22,982 bases of DNA from a virus: IMG/VR virus record IMGVR_UViG_3300000117_000274, positions 1 through 22,982 of that record. One strand, written 5' to 3'. Positions 13,685 through 21,685 of the stretch are shown here, piece after piece; positions within the stretch are counted from its first letter, which is position 1; every line of letters starts with the position of its first letter. The position numbers and the translations under genes were made by a program. Under the pieces are notes generated by a model. It was not told where the DNA came from and made no database searches. It saw only the letters and a program-made list of their open reading frames with translations.

Positions 13685-13712
13685 TGATGCAGTGTAGGAT
13701 GCTGCTCCCCGT
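13685..13712 (-). repeat. 28-nt exact direct repeat, copy 2
   Basis: Second copy of the 28-nt element, between the stop of the 105-aa gene (13729) and the start of the 74-aa gene (13665). Spacing to the downstream ATG (19 bases) is similar to copy 1 (27 bases), which favours a leader function over chance duplication. Confidence 0.85.
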
Positions 13713-13728
13713 AGGTAATTATGTGAGC

Positions 13729-14046
13729 CTATGCGAATTGAGCTGTGAGATTAGACACTAACACCTCCCACTCATCTGCTGTGTGGTCTGTCCAGCTTGT
13801 CCAACGTGGAGATATGCCGTGGACATCTTTATAAATATCAAAGTATGTCTCCCACTCATTCACAGCACAGAAGTCTTCAAGGCTCTGTATGTTTGCATCC
13901 CAGTCAAGGATTGCCTCTACTTCAGCAACATCTTCTTTGTGAGATGTTTCATAAGGCTTCAGACCATGCTTAAGAGCATTAGCTTTACGCTCATTCTGAG
14001 TGTACTGTACGATTTGTGCTACAAGTTTTTCTTTTGATTGGTTCAT
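13729..14046 (-). CDS. Conserved phage hypothetical protein
   Basis: A 105-aa acidic protein. The C-terminal half, 'YFDIYKDVHGISPRWTSWTDHTADEWEVLVSNL', follows a pattern seen in many small phage proteins ('yKdv.G.rPR.......s.eEle..i..L'). The family has no established function as far as I know. The N-terminal half is a charged helix. It lies directly downstream of the polymerase gene but has its own leader with repeat copy B, so it may be transcribed or translated separately. Confidence 0.65.
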   Translation of the reverse strand: MNQSKEKLVAQIVQYTQNERKANALKHGLKPYETSHKEDVAEVEAILDWDANIQSLEDFCAVNEWETYFDIYKDVHGISPRWTSWTDHTADEWEVLVSNLTAQFA

Positions 14047-14066
14047 AATTTTATTCAGTTTTTGAT

Positions 14067-14107
14067 TTTTTCGGCCAGCAGAATTGCTAACTTGCCACTC
14101 AAAATGA
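14067..14107 (-). repeat. Leader repeat, copy B (upstream of the 105-aa gene)
   Basis: Matches copy A at 24 of the first 27 bases. On the - strand it reads AAGTTAGCAATTCTGCT, then GGCCGAAAAAATC, an A-rich run and the ATG at 14046. The AGCA/TGCT stem can extend through GGC/GCC. It lies in the 67-base gap after the polymerase gene. Confidence 0.8.
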
Positions 14108-14113
14108 ACATAA

Positions 14114-16963
14114 TTAATGTCTAGTCAACTCTTTTTTCTGATTTTTTTTAAATAGGTTGTTATCAGTAAGCTTTATGATTCGATCAATGAATAGCAGCGA
14201 CCAGTCAGCATTCTTTTTCCCTTTTATTATATACCAATCACCCAATTTCCCTTTGTCGAAGATCTCCTTGCCTATCTTCATGTACTTGTGTCGATCAACC
14301 ATTCCACCAATCATCCCAGTGTCATCCTCTAGCATTAGCTTTAAGAATAGAGTCTGCCCAGTCATTTCCCTTCCTGATCTTTTATCAACAGAGTGTGACT
14401 CATTGTGGCATCTCAAATTCTTTTCCGTCATCTTTGCAATAAAAACAAACTCACCTGATTCTCCTAATCCGACATTACCGATATGTGATATTTTTGAGGA
14501 CACATTATATTTTTCAGGCTCTTTAATTATGTGGCCCCACTTGTTTTGGCCTTCCCATATATCATCCCATGCTGTGGTGCCAGAAGTTAATATGTTCTTT
14601 TGCCTGAGTGTATATTCACCACCATTTCTTCTTTTCAAAATATCTGCAGCCAGCTTATCACCGACACCTTTTATTCCGACCAGACCACCAATTAACTTCC
14701 CATCTTGTACTGACCAATTTGCCAGTGATTTATCTTTATCATATGCCACATATTCATGCCCCTCTTTGCTAAGCTCTCTTAGTATCTTAATACTCTGGTC
14801 ATCATCCTTTGCATTTCTCAGGCATGCGGCGGCAAACTCAAGTGGGTGATGAGCCTTCATCACACAACACCAGTATGATATCATTCCATAAGCAACCGCA
14901 TGTGATCGGTTGAATGCCCATGACCCCATTGTATTAATGTTGTCCCAGATAATCTTTGCATCGATAGAGTCGATGCCATTTTCTTTTGCACCCTTCTCAA
15001 ACTGAAACCAGAACTTATCGAAAAACTCTTTCCCTAATGACTTACTCATCGCCTTACGCAAGCTACTAACATCGGGCCAGCTCATGTTGCCAATATTTCT
15101 TGCAATCTGCATGACCTGCTCTTGGTAAACAATGATACCAAGAGTGTCTTCTGTATGTTCTCTTAATGATGGGTGTACATACTTTACTGGAGATGCTCCA
15201 GACTTCCTACGTAAGAATTCTGCAGTACCACCAGAACTTAACGGGCCTGTTCTACCCAATGCATTCATGCATGCGATGTCATCAAAACACTCAAACACCA
15301 TTTGCCCGCAAAGACCTTGCAGTGTATTTCCTTCAAACTGAAAAACACCAGCAAAGTTTCCACTGTTTAGGATATCAATCGCCTTCTTGTCATCCATTGG
15401 CCAAGACTTCAATTGATCCCTGCTCATGCCAGACTGATCAAGAGCATCCTGTAGAACACTCAGGGTTCTCAATCCAAGGACATCAATCTTTAGTAATCCA
15501 ATGCCTTCAGCATTATACTTGTCGATCATTGCACATCCATTTTTCTCATCAACAGAGCAGTATTTTGTTATCGGGTCTGCAGTGACAATTATTCCAGCAG
15601 CGTGCATCCCCGTGTGCCTCACGTGGCCCTCAACCTCTGCAGCAATCAAAAGTTCTGGGTGTTTGGCAATGGTTTTCTTTCCTTCTGATTGAGTGTCAAA
15701 AGAATCCTGAAGACAATTACTATTTTTTTGTTCAATGATAGAGTTTTTTAAATCAGCAACTTCCCATGATGGAATATTTAATGACTTACTGACATCAACA
15801 ATTGCTGACTTAGGTTTAAACACACTGACTGTACCAAGCTTAGCCACACAGTCTGATCCATATTTCTTGCCAAGATATTCAACTAACATTTCACGTTTAG
15901 TATCTTCAAAATCAATATCAATATCTGGGTAATCTTCACGGTTAAGATCAATAAACCTTTCAAACAATAGATTGTACTCTATTGGATCAATGTCTGTGAT
16001 GCCTATCAGATAACAAACTAATGATCCGCAAGATGAACCCCGTGCTGGGCCAACAAACATTTTCGTCTTTGCATACTTAACAAGGTCTGCAACAACATAG
16101 AAATAGTCTTCAAAGTTTTTAGCAGATATCAGCCCTAATTCCTTATCAAGCCTATCACCGTAATCTTTGTCTTCTAGATCGACACCAAGAAGCATGGCAC
16201 CTTCTATGCACATCTGTCTTAGAGGCATATCGATTGGTGGTGATACCATCTTTGCAAATGGAACCTCCGCATGACAGTCTTTAAAAACTGATTCTGTACG
16301 AATCAAAACATCTTCGAATCTATCACCAAAATGTCCAAGCCATTCCTCTGTTGTCATTATATGACTTGGGCTTGTTCGCATTTCATAGTTTTGCATACCA
16401 ACAATAACTTGGTGCTTTTTTAAATCTTCTGGTCGTGGGTAATAGTTGTTGGAGCACGCCAAGATCTTATCCCTGTAAAGCTCAGATATCCTGTTCCTAT
16501 AATATGTATTACACTGACTATCAAGTGCGACATAAAACCCATCTCTGGACATAAACCTTTCTGCGTTAGACTCATCCCAGTATGCACCAAGAACAACTAT
16601 CACATTGTCAGAAACATTTTCAACAACACCCCAGTCAATCCTTGGGATATAATAAAACTTCTCTGTTGATAATGCCGTAATCTCATAAATCTCCCTAAGG
16701 CCCTCAGAGTTCTTTGCAAAAAATCTTGTGTATGATATTGCCTGTTTTGAACGCTCATCACAATTCATGACTGTGGCAACCTCAACACCAAGGATTGGTT
16801 TCTTACCAGCCTTCTTGCATGCCTTAATAAAATCTATATGACCCCAAGTGCTTGCACGATCACACATGCCAATCATCTCATCTGGGTTAGCATTTATGAC
16901 ATCACTTAAAGTTCCAGTAGCGATACGGAATGAATACTGTGTTCTGTTAGCAATATTAATCAT
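14114..16963 (-). CDS. dnaE: DnaE-like DNA polymerase III alpha subunit
   Basis: A 949-aa C-family polymerase, shorter than the roughly 1160-aa E. coli protein. Palm motifs are intact: 'GPARGSSCGSLV' (305-316), 'PDIDIDFED' (346-354, D349 and D351 as metal ligands), 'GLLKIDVLGLRTL' (third Asp) and 'FNRSHAVAYGMISYW'. The C-terminal 100 residues look like an OB domain ('GEFVFIAKM...GQTLFLKLMLED'). The N-terminal PHP domain is recognisable ('KACKKAGKKPILGVEV') but its metal ligands are replaced: the H-x-H site reads N-R-T and the TDH site reads CDR. It should therefore have no PHP nuclease activity. It overlaps the exonuclease gene by ATGA, so both are probably made together as a replicase core. 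Confidence 0.93.
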   Translation of the reverse strand: MINIANRTQYSFRIATGTLSDVINANPDEMIGMCDRASTWGHIDFIKACKKAGKKPILGVEVATVMNCDERSKQAISYTRFFAKNSEGLREIYEITALSTEKFYYIPRIDWGVVENVSDNVIVVLGAYWDESNAERFMSRDGFYVALDSQCNTYYRNRISELYRDKILACSNNYYPRPEDLKKHQVIVGMQNYEMRTSPSHIMTTEEWLGHFGDRFEDVLIRTESVFKDCHAEVPFAKMVSPPIDMPLRQMCIEGAMLLGVDLEDKDYGDRLDKELGLISAKNFEDYFYVVADLVKYAKTKMFVGPARGSSCGSLVCYLIGITDIDPIEYNLLFERFIDLNREDYPDIDIDFEDTKREMLVEYLGKKYGSDCVAKLGTVSVFKPKSAIVDVSKSLNIPSWEVADLKNSIIEQKNSNCLQDSFDTQSEGKKTIAKHPELLIAAEVEGHVRHTGMHAAGIIVTADPITKYCSVDEKNGCAMIDKYNAEGIGLLKIDVLGLRTLSVLQDALDQSGMSRDQLKSWPMDDKKAIDILNSGNFAGVFQFEGNTLQGLCGQMVFECFDDIACMNALGRTGPLSSGGTAEFLRRKSGASPVKYVHPSLREHTEDTLGIIVYQEQVMQIARNIGNMSWPDVSSLRKAMSKSLGKEFFDKFWFQFEKGAKENGIDSIDAKIIWDNINTMGSWAFNRSHAVAYGMISYWCCVMKAHHPLEFAAACLRNAKDDDQSIKILRELSKEGHEYVAYDKDKSLANWSVQDGKLIGGLVGIKGVGDKLAADILKRRNGGEYTLRQKNILTSGTTAWDDIWEGQNKWGHIIKEPEKYNVSSKISHIGNVGLGESGEFVFIAKMTEKNLRCHNESHSVDKRSGREMTGQTLFLKLMLEDDTGMIGGMVDRHKYMKIGKEIFDKGKLGDWYIIKGKKNADWSLLFIDRIIKLTDNNLFKKNQKKELTRH

Positions 16964-17505
16964 TTCAATTCTATATAGTTGTTATCAATCATCCACAAAG
17001 CACAGGTGCAAAGGGCCTCAACATCATTCATTGCTCTGTGCGCACCTGAAAATTCTAGACCATCGGTTGCCAATTCAAACAGTGCAGACTGCTTAAGCCT
17101 AAAGCCTTTGATATGAAAACTCTGCTCCACAGTGCATATCAAATTCGTTGGCATTTCAAAATCATCCCTCCCAGCTCTTTCAAACTCAAGCTCAAGCATC
17201 AGTTTATCAAAGGCCAGATTGTGAGCTATCAGATTATTTTCACCAGAAAAGAATGAAACTATCTCATCAATTTTATCCTCAAAAAAGCATGCATCTTTAA
17301 GCATAGAATCCGTAATGTTAGTTATCTTAATTATCTCTGGAGGTATTTTCCTCTTTGGATTAATCAAGAACTGTATGCGATCAGTTTCACGAAAGTCATC
17401 ATCAGAAAGCTTTATGGCGGCGAATTCAATTATCTTGGGTTGGTGCCTATTGTTAGATGCAATCGCCTTTGGAAGGCCCGTTGTTTCAGTGTCGAATATG
17501 ATCAT
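16960..17505 (-). CDS. dnaQ: DnaQ-like 3'-5' proofreading exonuclease
   Basis: A 181-aa DEDDh exonuclease. ExoI is 'IIFDTETTGL' (D5, E7). ExoII is 'LIAHNLAFDKLMLE' (D100). ExoIII is 'GAHRAMNDVEAL' (H156, D161). All catalytic residues are present. Its size fits the catalytic domain of the epsilon subunit without the C-terminal linker. Direct coupling to the DnaE-like gene (ATGA at 16960-16963) says it is the proofreader of that polymerase. The leader is short and A-rich, resembles a shortened form of the repeated leader element, and lies immediately after a terminator. Confidence 0.92.
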   Translation of the reverse strand: MIIFDTETTGLPKAIASNNRHQPKIIEFAAIKLSDDDFRETDRIQFLINPKRKIPPEIIKITNITDSMLKDACFFEDKIDEIVSFFSGENNLIAHNLAFDKLMLELEFERAGRDDFEMPTNLICTVEQSFHIKGFRLKQSALFELATDGLEFSGAHRAMNDVEALCTCALWMIDNNYIELK

Positions 17506-17540
17506 TATTGTTTATGAGTTTTTAATTTTTTCTGCTACTT

Positions 17541-17576
17541 AAAAAACTCCCACCAAGAACTTTGTCTTGATGGGAG
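17541..17576 (-). terminator. Rho-independent terminator after the SSB-like gene
   Basis: On the - strand, 17565-17576 and 17547-17558 form a 12-bp stem (CTCCCATCAAGA with TCTTGGTGGGAG, one U-G pair) with a 6-base loop, followed by TTTTTT (17541-17546). It lies 15 bases past the SSB-like stop and 35 bases before the exonuclease start. Confidence 0.88.
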
Positions 17577-17591
17577 CGATTTATTTAATGA

Positions 17592-18374
17592 CTAGAATGG
17601 TATTTCAGTATCATCTTCTGAAACCTTACTTTCATCATGTGTTGCGGTCTTAACTTCACCACTTACAATCTGATCACGGAAAGCCTTTGCGTCCATGTAC
17701 ATCTGAGTGCCACCATCAATCTCGGTCACTGTCTTATCACCACTGATCTTCCAGCCAAACCAATTGCCTTGGTCATTTGACTCTGGAACAGTCTCAAGCT
17801 TGTATGATCGATAGAACATTGCTGGGTTGAATGTTCCTTCACCTTTTGACTTAGGAAGTCGCAATTGGTTAATCATCGTATTCCACTTGCGCGACTTCTT
17901 GATCTGACTGCCATGCATCGACAATGCATAAGGAGAGTATGTGCCATCCTCTTTAATGACGTATACATAATACTCAGCAGCTGGCATGATAGTGTTGCCA
18001 TCTTTATTGATGTACTCTCCACGATCATTACGGGTGCACTGGGACAAGTCATAGTCTGCCTTGTGAACACCTGCCAAACCTCCTCCTGCCTTGCGTGGTT
18101 GCCATTCAAGGTGGATCTTTGCATAGGCAATCGGTAGCACTATCAAGCCAGTGTCACCAGCGATCAGGCTTTCCTCTACACTATCAATAATCATGCCAGA
18201 CTTGGCACCATCGATTGTGTTAATCTGATCACTAAGTGCTTGGAGAATTTTTAAGCGAGGGATTACATAATCATCCTTACTCATATTCTCCTGACCTAGG
18301 CCACCATCCTCTTCAAAAGATGATGGTGCAACCAGTTCAGTTTCTTGCGTCTTTGTTAACTTCTTATCTGTCAT
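17592..18374 (-). CDS. Single-stranded DNA-binding protein-like (acidic IPF tail)
   Basis: A 260-aa protein. The C-terminus ends SEDDTEIPF, the acidic Asp/Pro/Phe tail used by bacterial and phage SSBs to recruit replication proteins. The body starts with 'DDYVIPRLKILQALSDQ' (about residues 35-51), a pattern of a phage family often annotated as ssDNA-binding, and continues with beta-rich sequence. A canonical OB-fold cannot be proven by eye. It lies in the replication operon upstream of the polymerase pair. A weak AGAGGA lies before the start, and a 6-bp GCACCA/TGGTGC hairpin (18403-18417) ends at the preceding gene's stop codon. Confidence 0.75.
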   Translation of the reverse strand: MTDKKLTKTQETELVAPSSFEEDGGLGQENMSKDDYVIPRLKILQALSDQINTIDGAKSGMIIDSVEESLIAGDTGLIVLPIAYAKIHLEWQPRKAGGGLAGVHKADYDLSQCTRNDRGEYINKDGNTIMPAAEYYVYVIKEDGTYSPYALSMHGSQIKKSRKWNTMINQLRLPKSKGEGTFNPAMFYRSYKLETVPESNDQGNWFGWKISGDKTVTEIDGGTQMYMDAKAFRDQIVSGEVKTATHDESKVSEDDTEIPF

Positions 18375-18402
18375 TTGTTTTTCCTCTATTTGTTTTTGTT
18401 AT

Positions 18403-18417
18403 GCACCAGAATGGTGC
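18403..18417 (-). promoter_or_regulatory. Hairpin in the leader of the SSB-like gene
   Basis: GCACCA (18403-18408) pairs perfectly with TGGTGC (18412-18417) around a 3-base loop. On the - strand it starts at the last base of the preceding stop codon and is followed by an A-rich leader (ATAACAAAAACAAAT). This hairpin-then-A-rich layout recurs before several genes of the operon. There is no U-tract, so it is not a standard terminator. Confidence 0.5.
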
Positions 18418-19028
18418 TAGATTTTTCTCCGACCGAGCTTAAGCTCTGCCTCAATACCTTGGTAAATACCAAACACATCAAAGTCCAGATCATTACCCTG
18501 CTCTAGCTGTTCTTTAGCCCAAGCGGATAGTTGACCTGCATGAACTGATTTCTTACTGGAAACTTCATATCCAGATTCCACCAGCATTGATGTTAAAACT
18601 TCAGCCTCACCTGCTGAATTTCGTGGCACATCAACCTCAACCTTTGATCGTATTAAACTTGATGCTCCCATTTGGCCCAATGCTTCAAATGCATCCTCAC
18701 GCCTAGCGATCAACTCTTCCCTCTCATGATCTGATCGGGCCTTATTGATTGCAGTCTCTGATGGTATAGATGCTTTAACAAAATTCTTAACCCTCACCTT
18801 GATACCATTATCGGTTTCAAATGAATCTAAGCCAAGCTCTGCCATAGCATCTGGAAGCTGAACACAGTCAATATATCTAGCCTCCTTTTGATATGCCTTC
18901 ATGACACTTTCTAATCCATCAATGTTATCACTTAGATCTTTTCGCCTCTCAATAATCTCTTTGATTGTCTCGCAATTTAATGAGCTGCTTTGAACTGCCT
19001 CTTTATCGTTTTCGTATTGTGTTATCAT
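18417..19028 (-). CDS. Conserved phage protein of unknown function
   Basis: A 203-aa protein starting at ATG 19028, four bases after the previous stop; a 13-codon longer start would overlap the neighbour by 35 bases. The N-terminal 80 residues form a charged coiled-coil-like region ('IIERRKDLSDNIDGLESVMKAYQKEARYIDC'). Then 'PDAMAELGLDSFETDNGIKVRVK' and a late 'VHAGQLSAWAKEQLEQG' follow. Both patterns occur in hypothetical proteins of marine podo- and siphophages near their SSB genes; I know of no proven function. Its place next to the SSB-like gene suggests a DNA-replication or recombination role, which is an inference from position. Confidence 0.75.
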   Translation of the reverse strand: MITQYENDKEAVQSSSLNCETIKEIIERRKDLSDNIDGLESVMKAYQKEARYIDCVQLPDAMAELGLDSFETDNGIKVRVKNFVKASIPSETAINKARSDHEREELIARREDAFEALGQMGASSLIRSKVEVDVPRNSAGEAEVLTSMLVESGYEVSSKKSVHAGQLSAWAKEQLEQGNDLDFDVFGIYQGIEAELKLGRRKI

Positions 19029-19032
19029 TTTA

Positions 19033-19386
19033 TTATACTTTGATTGTGATTGGGAAGTAATAACCACCCTGTTTGTTTACTGATGATGGTCGCTTAGACC
19101 AAAAAAGAAAGTTAACCTTGTTGTGTCCCAATGCAACCAATGACATTGAAACCACCCACTGTGCAGATGGATCAGCAAAACCTGCCCATAGCAAAAAATC
19201 TTCCTCTGGGTTGAAGTCCTTAAGTTTTGATTTGGCTTTAGCAACTGATGCAGATGTGTCTGCGTATATGCGATCAGCTTTATCAAAAACATTCACTAGT
19301 GCTCCATGTTCTGCAGCGGTGCTCATGTCTGGTGTCCAACCATCACTTCTAGGTGCTGGTTCTTGAATTATGTATACTTTGCTCAT
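19033..19386 (-). CDS. Conserved phage protein of unknown function (MSKVYIIQEP type)
   Basis: A 117-aa protein. I chose ATG 19386 because it overlaps the previous stop as ATGA and gives the family's typical opening 'MSKVYIIQEPAPR'. Other features are 'DFNPEEDFLLWAGFADPSAQWVVSMSLV', 'NFLFWSKRP' and a final strand 'GYYFPITIKV'. Similar short proteins with this opening are common near replication genes in environmental phages and have no assigned role. The fold looks alpha/beta, without membrane segments or catalytic motifs I can name. Confidence 0.75.
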   Translation of the reverse strand: MSKVYIIQEPAPRSDGWTPDMSTAAEHGALVNVFDKADRIYADTSASVAKAKSKLKDFNPEEDFLLWAGFADPSAQWVVSMSLVALGHNKVNFLFWSKRPSSVNKQGGYYFPITIKV

Positions 19387-19562
19387 ATTTTTTTTATCTG
19401 TATGTCTGTTGTGAATTTTATGTTCTTTGAGTATCCTCTTCTTGTCCAAAAGTAAACCCATCCTTTGTGTATGTCTTTTTTTAGATTATCCATTTCATGC
19501 TTTTTAGAAGTAGAAAATAAATCTATGTCTTGCTTTCTTCCTTTTGTTGATTGTCTCTTCAT
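19383..19562 (-). CDS. Small basic hypothetical protein coupled at both ends
   Basis: A 59-aa protein. The ATG at 19562 overlaps the primase-helicase stop (ATGA), and its own TGA overlaps the next start (ATGA at 19383-19386). A frame that fills this gap exactly with overlaps at both ends is strong evidence for a real gene. The protein is very basic (opening MKRQSTKGRKQD, ending IQIKKI) with a central aromatic stretch 'KGWVYFWTRRGYSKNIKF'. It could bind nucleic acid, but no known motif is present. Confidence 0.75.
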   Translation of the reverse strand: MKRQSTKGRKQDIDLFSTSKKHEMDNLKKDIHKGWVYFWTRRGYSKNIKFTTDIQIKKI

Positions 19563-21685
19563 ACAGGCTCACTCTCCAAAAGCTTATTAGTCTCTTCAAT
19601 GTTTCCATTAGCCATCCCATCCTCATACAGTTGGGATATTAGCTTTCGGTTATCTTCATAGGTTTCCATGTGGGTTCCGATGTTTCTCAACGCCCAAAGT
19701 CTTCGTGTGCTTCCAGAACTTAAAGTAAGCTGTGCTGGAAACTGAACTGCACCAAGCTCTTTTATCTTCCTACCTATGGCATGACTGGTTATTGATTTAC
19801 CAAACTTCTTCTTAATGACCTCAGACAAGTCTGATACCGATATGATATCATTAATGAATGGCCACTCACGATTTTCAAACCTCTCATCAATGAACTCATC
19901 AATTGGCATCTTTGTTGCATTGATTGCGATTCGCTTGCCAGCTGTCATTGGTGCGTGGCCATTAGGATTGAACTCACTGATATCTCTATTCAAAAAGTAA
20001 TATAGAATGCAGTCATAATTATCACGTGTCCAGTTCCACAGCTTACCATAGTAGGATGATGGCTGTGGCTTAACATCTGAATAAACCATACAGTATCTTC
20101 GGTCATCCTTGTCCACAATTATTGAGTCATCATAGTTCGTAAATGCAATTAGGTTGGCAACATTCTTCATCTTGTATGCTGGCTTATGCATCTCTCTAAT
20201 CTGAACAACACCCTGTGTGATGATTGGCTTTAGCTTGTTCATCAAATCCATTCTACCTCTAGCCATCAACTCCTCAATAATTATTAGATGACTGCTCTTT
20301 AACCATCCTGTGTATATCTCATGAATCTCATCATTGCTTGGCATACTGACATTGTGCTGACCAAGCAAATGCACTAAGACATCACCAATGTAAGACTTGC
20401 CTGTGCCCTGATGGCCACGAAGGATAAGCATCCAAAGTATCTTATGACCTTTTTTCTGAACACAATAGGCCATGAAATCCAAAACTATCTTACGCTCATT
20501 ATCATCTATAAAAAGATAATCAAAGTGATCAAGCAGGATAGAAACATCACCCTCTTTAGGAGTTAGCTTTGACGGCCTATAAAGATTATAGGTCTGCTGA
20601 GCATTGTCAGAGTCGATATAAACCAATGGTTGCTTAGGGTCATATGCCAACTGTGGATATTTCTTAAACTGTGGATTGGATATTGCATTCTTCGATGCTG
20701 TCCCCCGCTCCACAAGGTGAGCAAACTCATCACTGTACTGCTCCTTATCATATTCAATCATTGTCTCAACGTTATGAAATCGCTTAGTGCTTACCACATA
20801 TACCCATCCCTTTGGCTGGTTTGGCATCAACATCTCTGAACAGAACTCTTCTGCCTGCTGATCTGTCATTAAGCTTATAACATCCTTGTTCCCATCAATC
20901 AGGACATCATCAATGCCCTTGCCAGCACACATGGGCCAGTCCTCTATGATCGGCCTTCCAACCTGCTGATCTCTGATTGAGCAATACAACTTGGCCAACG
21001 CAACTCCAACCTTTGGCAAGTCCTCTTGGCTTGGGTCTGATGCACCATCCTTATTGATGTATGGGTTTGCCTTGTCTTTATCTGCATCAAAACTCAACAG
21101 GATTTTCTTTGGTTTTAATTCTTGAATGGCATCCATTGCCATCCTCCAATTACTGACTCCAGATATTGAGATCGTATACACACCAGTGAATTTTGTTGCC
21201 AGCTCAGCCTTGAATTCGCCTTCAGTTATTCGAATAACGCCACCCTTACAATTCTCTTTTCCCCACAATGGAAAATGATTAGACACTGTTGCAGCTGTGC
21301 CTTCTGGGTATTTGACTTCACCGTTTTTCGCTGGTCTAGGATTAGTAGACAAAAGCAAATACTTGCTGGTAGGGTTGACTGGCCTATCACTCCTGATCTT
21401 AAGACCTAAGATCTCATTGGATGAACTGCGTACTGGAATGATTATGCCAGAGCAGCCTGATAATGCCCAGCTGTCGTTATCCTTATAGAATCCAGCACAC
21501 TTACCTAGATCAGACTCATCGACAGTCTCTAGGAGCTTCTGAACAACAGACTTCCTACGCATAGGCATTGTTCTAAACTGACAAAGCTCAATCGCCTCAT
21601 CCGTAAAGCCTCGGTTAGTCAAGTCGGTCTTGTGCTGTGAGCTTAGGTCTAGTAACCCAATTAACTTTTCGTATATACTATGCAT
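19559..21685 (-). CDS. Primase-helicase (TOPRIM plus superfamily 3 ATPase)
   Basis: A 708-aa protein. The TOPRIM-type primase region has 'IRITEGEFKAELA' (151-163, E155), 'TISISGVSNW' and 'ILLSFDADKDK' (195-205), as in DUF3854-like primases. The ATPase region has Walker A 'GHQGTGKS' (424-431), Walker B 'HLIIIEEL' (466-473), and 'NLIAFTNYDD' with 'DKDDRRY' (511-531) as the SF3 sensor and arginine-finger area. The C-terminal part looks like a winged helix ('SDLSEVIKKKFGKSITSHAIGRKIKELG'). It would unwind the fork and prime lagging-strand synthesis. No N-terminal zinc ribbon is seen. The start overlaps the lysin stop by 8 bases, and the stop overlaps the next ATG. Confidence 0.9.
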   Translation of the reverse strand: MHSIYEKLIGLLDLSSQHKTDLTNRGFTDEAIELCQFRTMPMRRKSVVQKLLETVDESDLGKCAGFYKDNDSWALSGCSGIIIPVRSSSNEILGLKIRSDRPVNPTSKYLLLSTNPRPAKNGEVKYPEGTAATVSNHFPLWGKENCKGGVIRITEGEFKAELATKFTGVYTISISGVSNWRMAMDAIQELKPKKILLSFDADKDKANPYINKDGASDPSQEDLPKVGVALAKLYCSIRDQQVGRPIIEDWPMCAGKGIDDVLIDGNKDVISLMTDQQAEEFCSEMLMPNQPKGWVYVVSTKRFHNVETMIEYDKEQYSDEFAHLVERGTASKNAISNPQFKKYPQLAYDPKQPLVYIDSDNAQQTYNLYRPSKLTPKEGDVSILLDHFDYLFIDDNERKIVLDFMAYCVQKKGHKILWMLILRGHQGTGKSYIGDVLVHLLGQHNVSMPSNDEIHEIYTGWLKSSHLIIIEELMARGRMDLMNKLKPIITQGVVQIREMHKPAYKMKNVANLIAFTNYDDSIIVDKDDRRYCMVYSDVKPQPSSYYGKLWNWTRDNYDCILYYFLNRDISEFNPNGHAPMTAGKRIAINATKMPIDEFIDERFENREWPFINDIISVSDLSEVIKKKFGKSITSHAIGRKIKELGAVQFPAQLTLSSGSTRRLWALRNIGTHMETYEDNRKLISQLYEDGMANGNIEETNKLLESEPV

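Noticed and set aside
13404-13712. Possible short CRISPR-like array from the 28-nt repeats
   Set aside because: There are only two copies, 281 bases apart with a coding gene between them, and no cas genes. They are leader repeats, not an array.
14157-14849. 230-codon + strand frame opposite the polymerase gene
   Set aside because: It is antisense to the conserved C-terminal polymerase region and has a Ser/Pro/Phe-rich composition typical of shadow frames.
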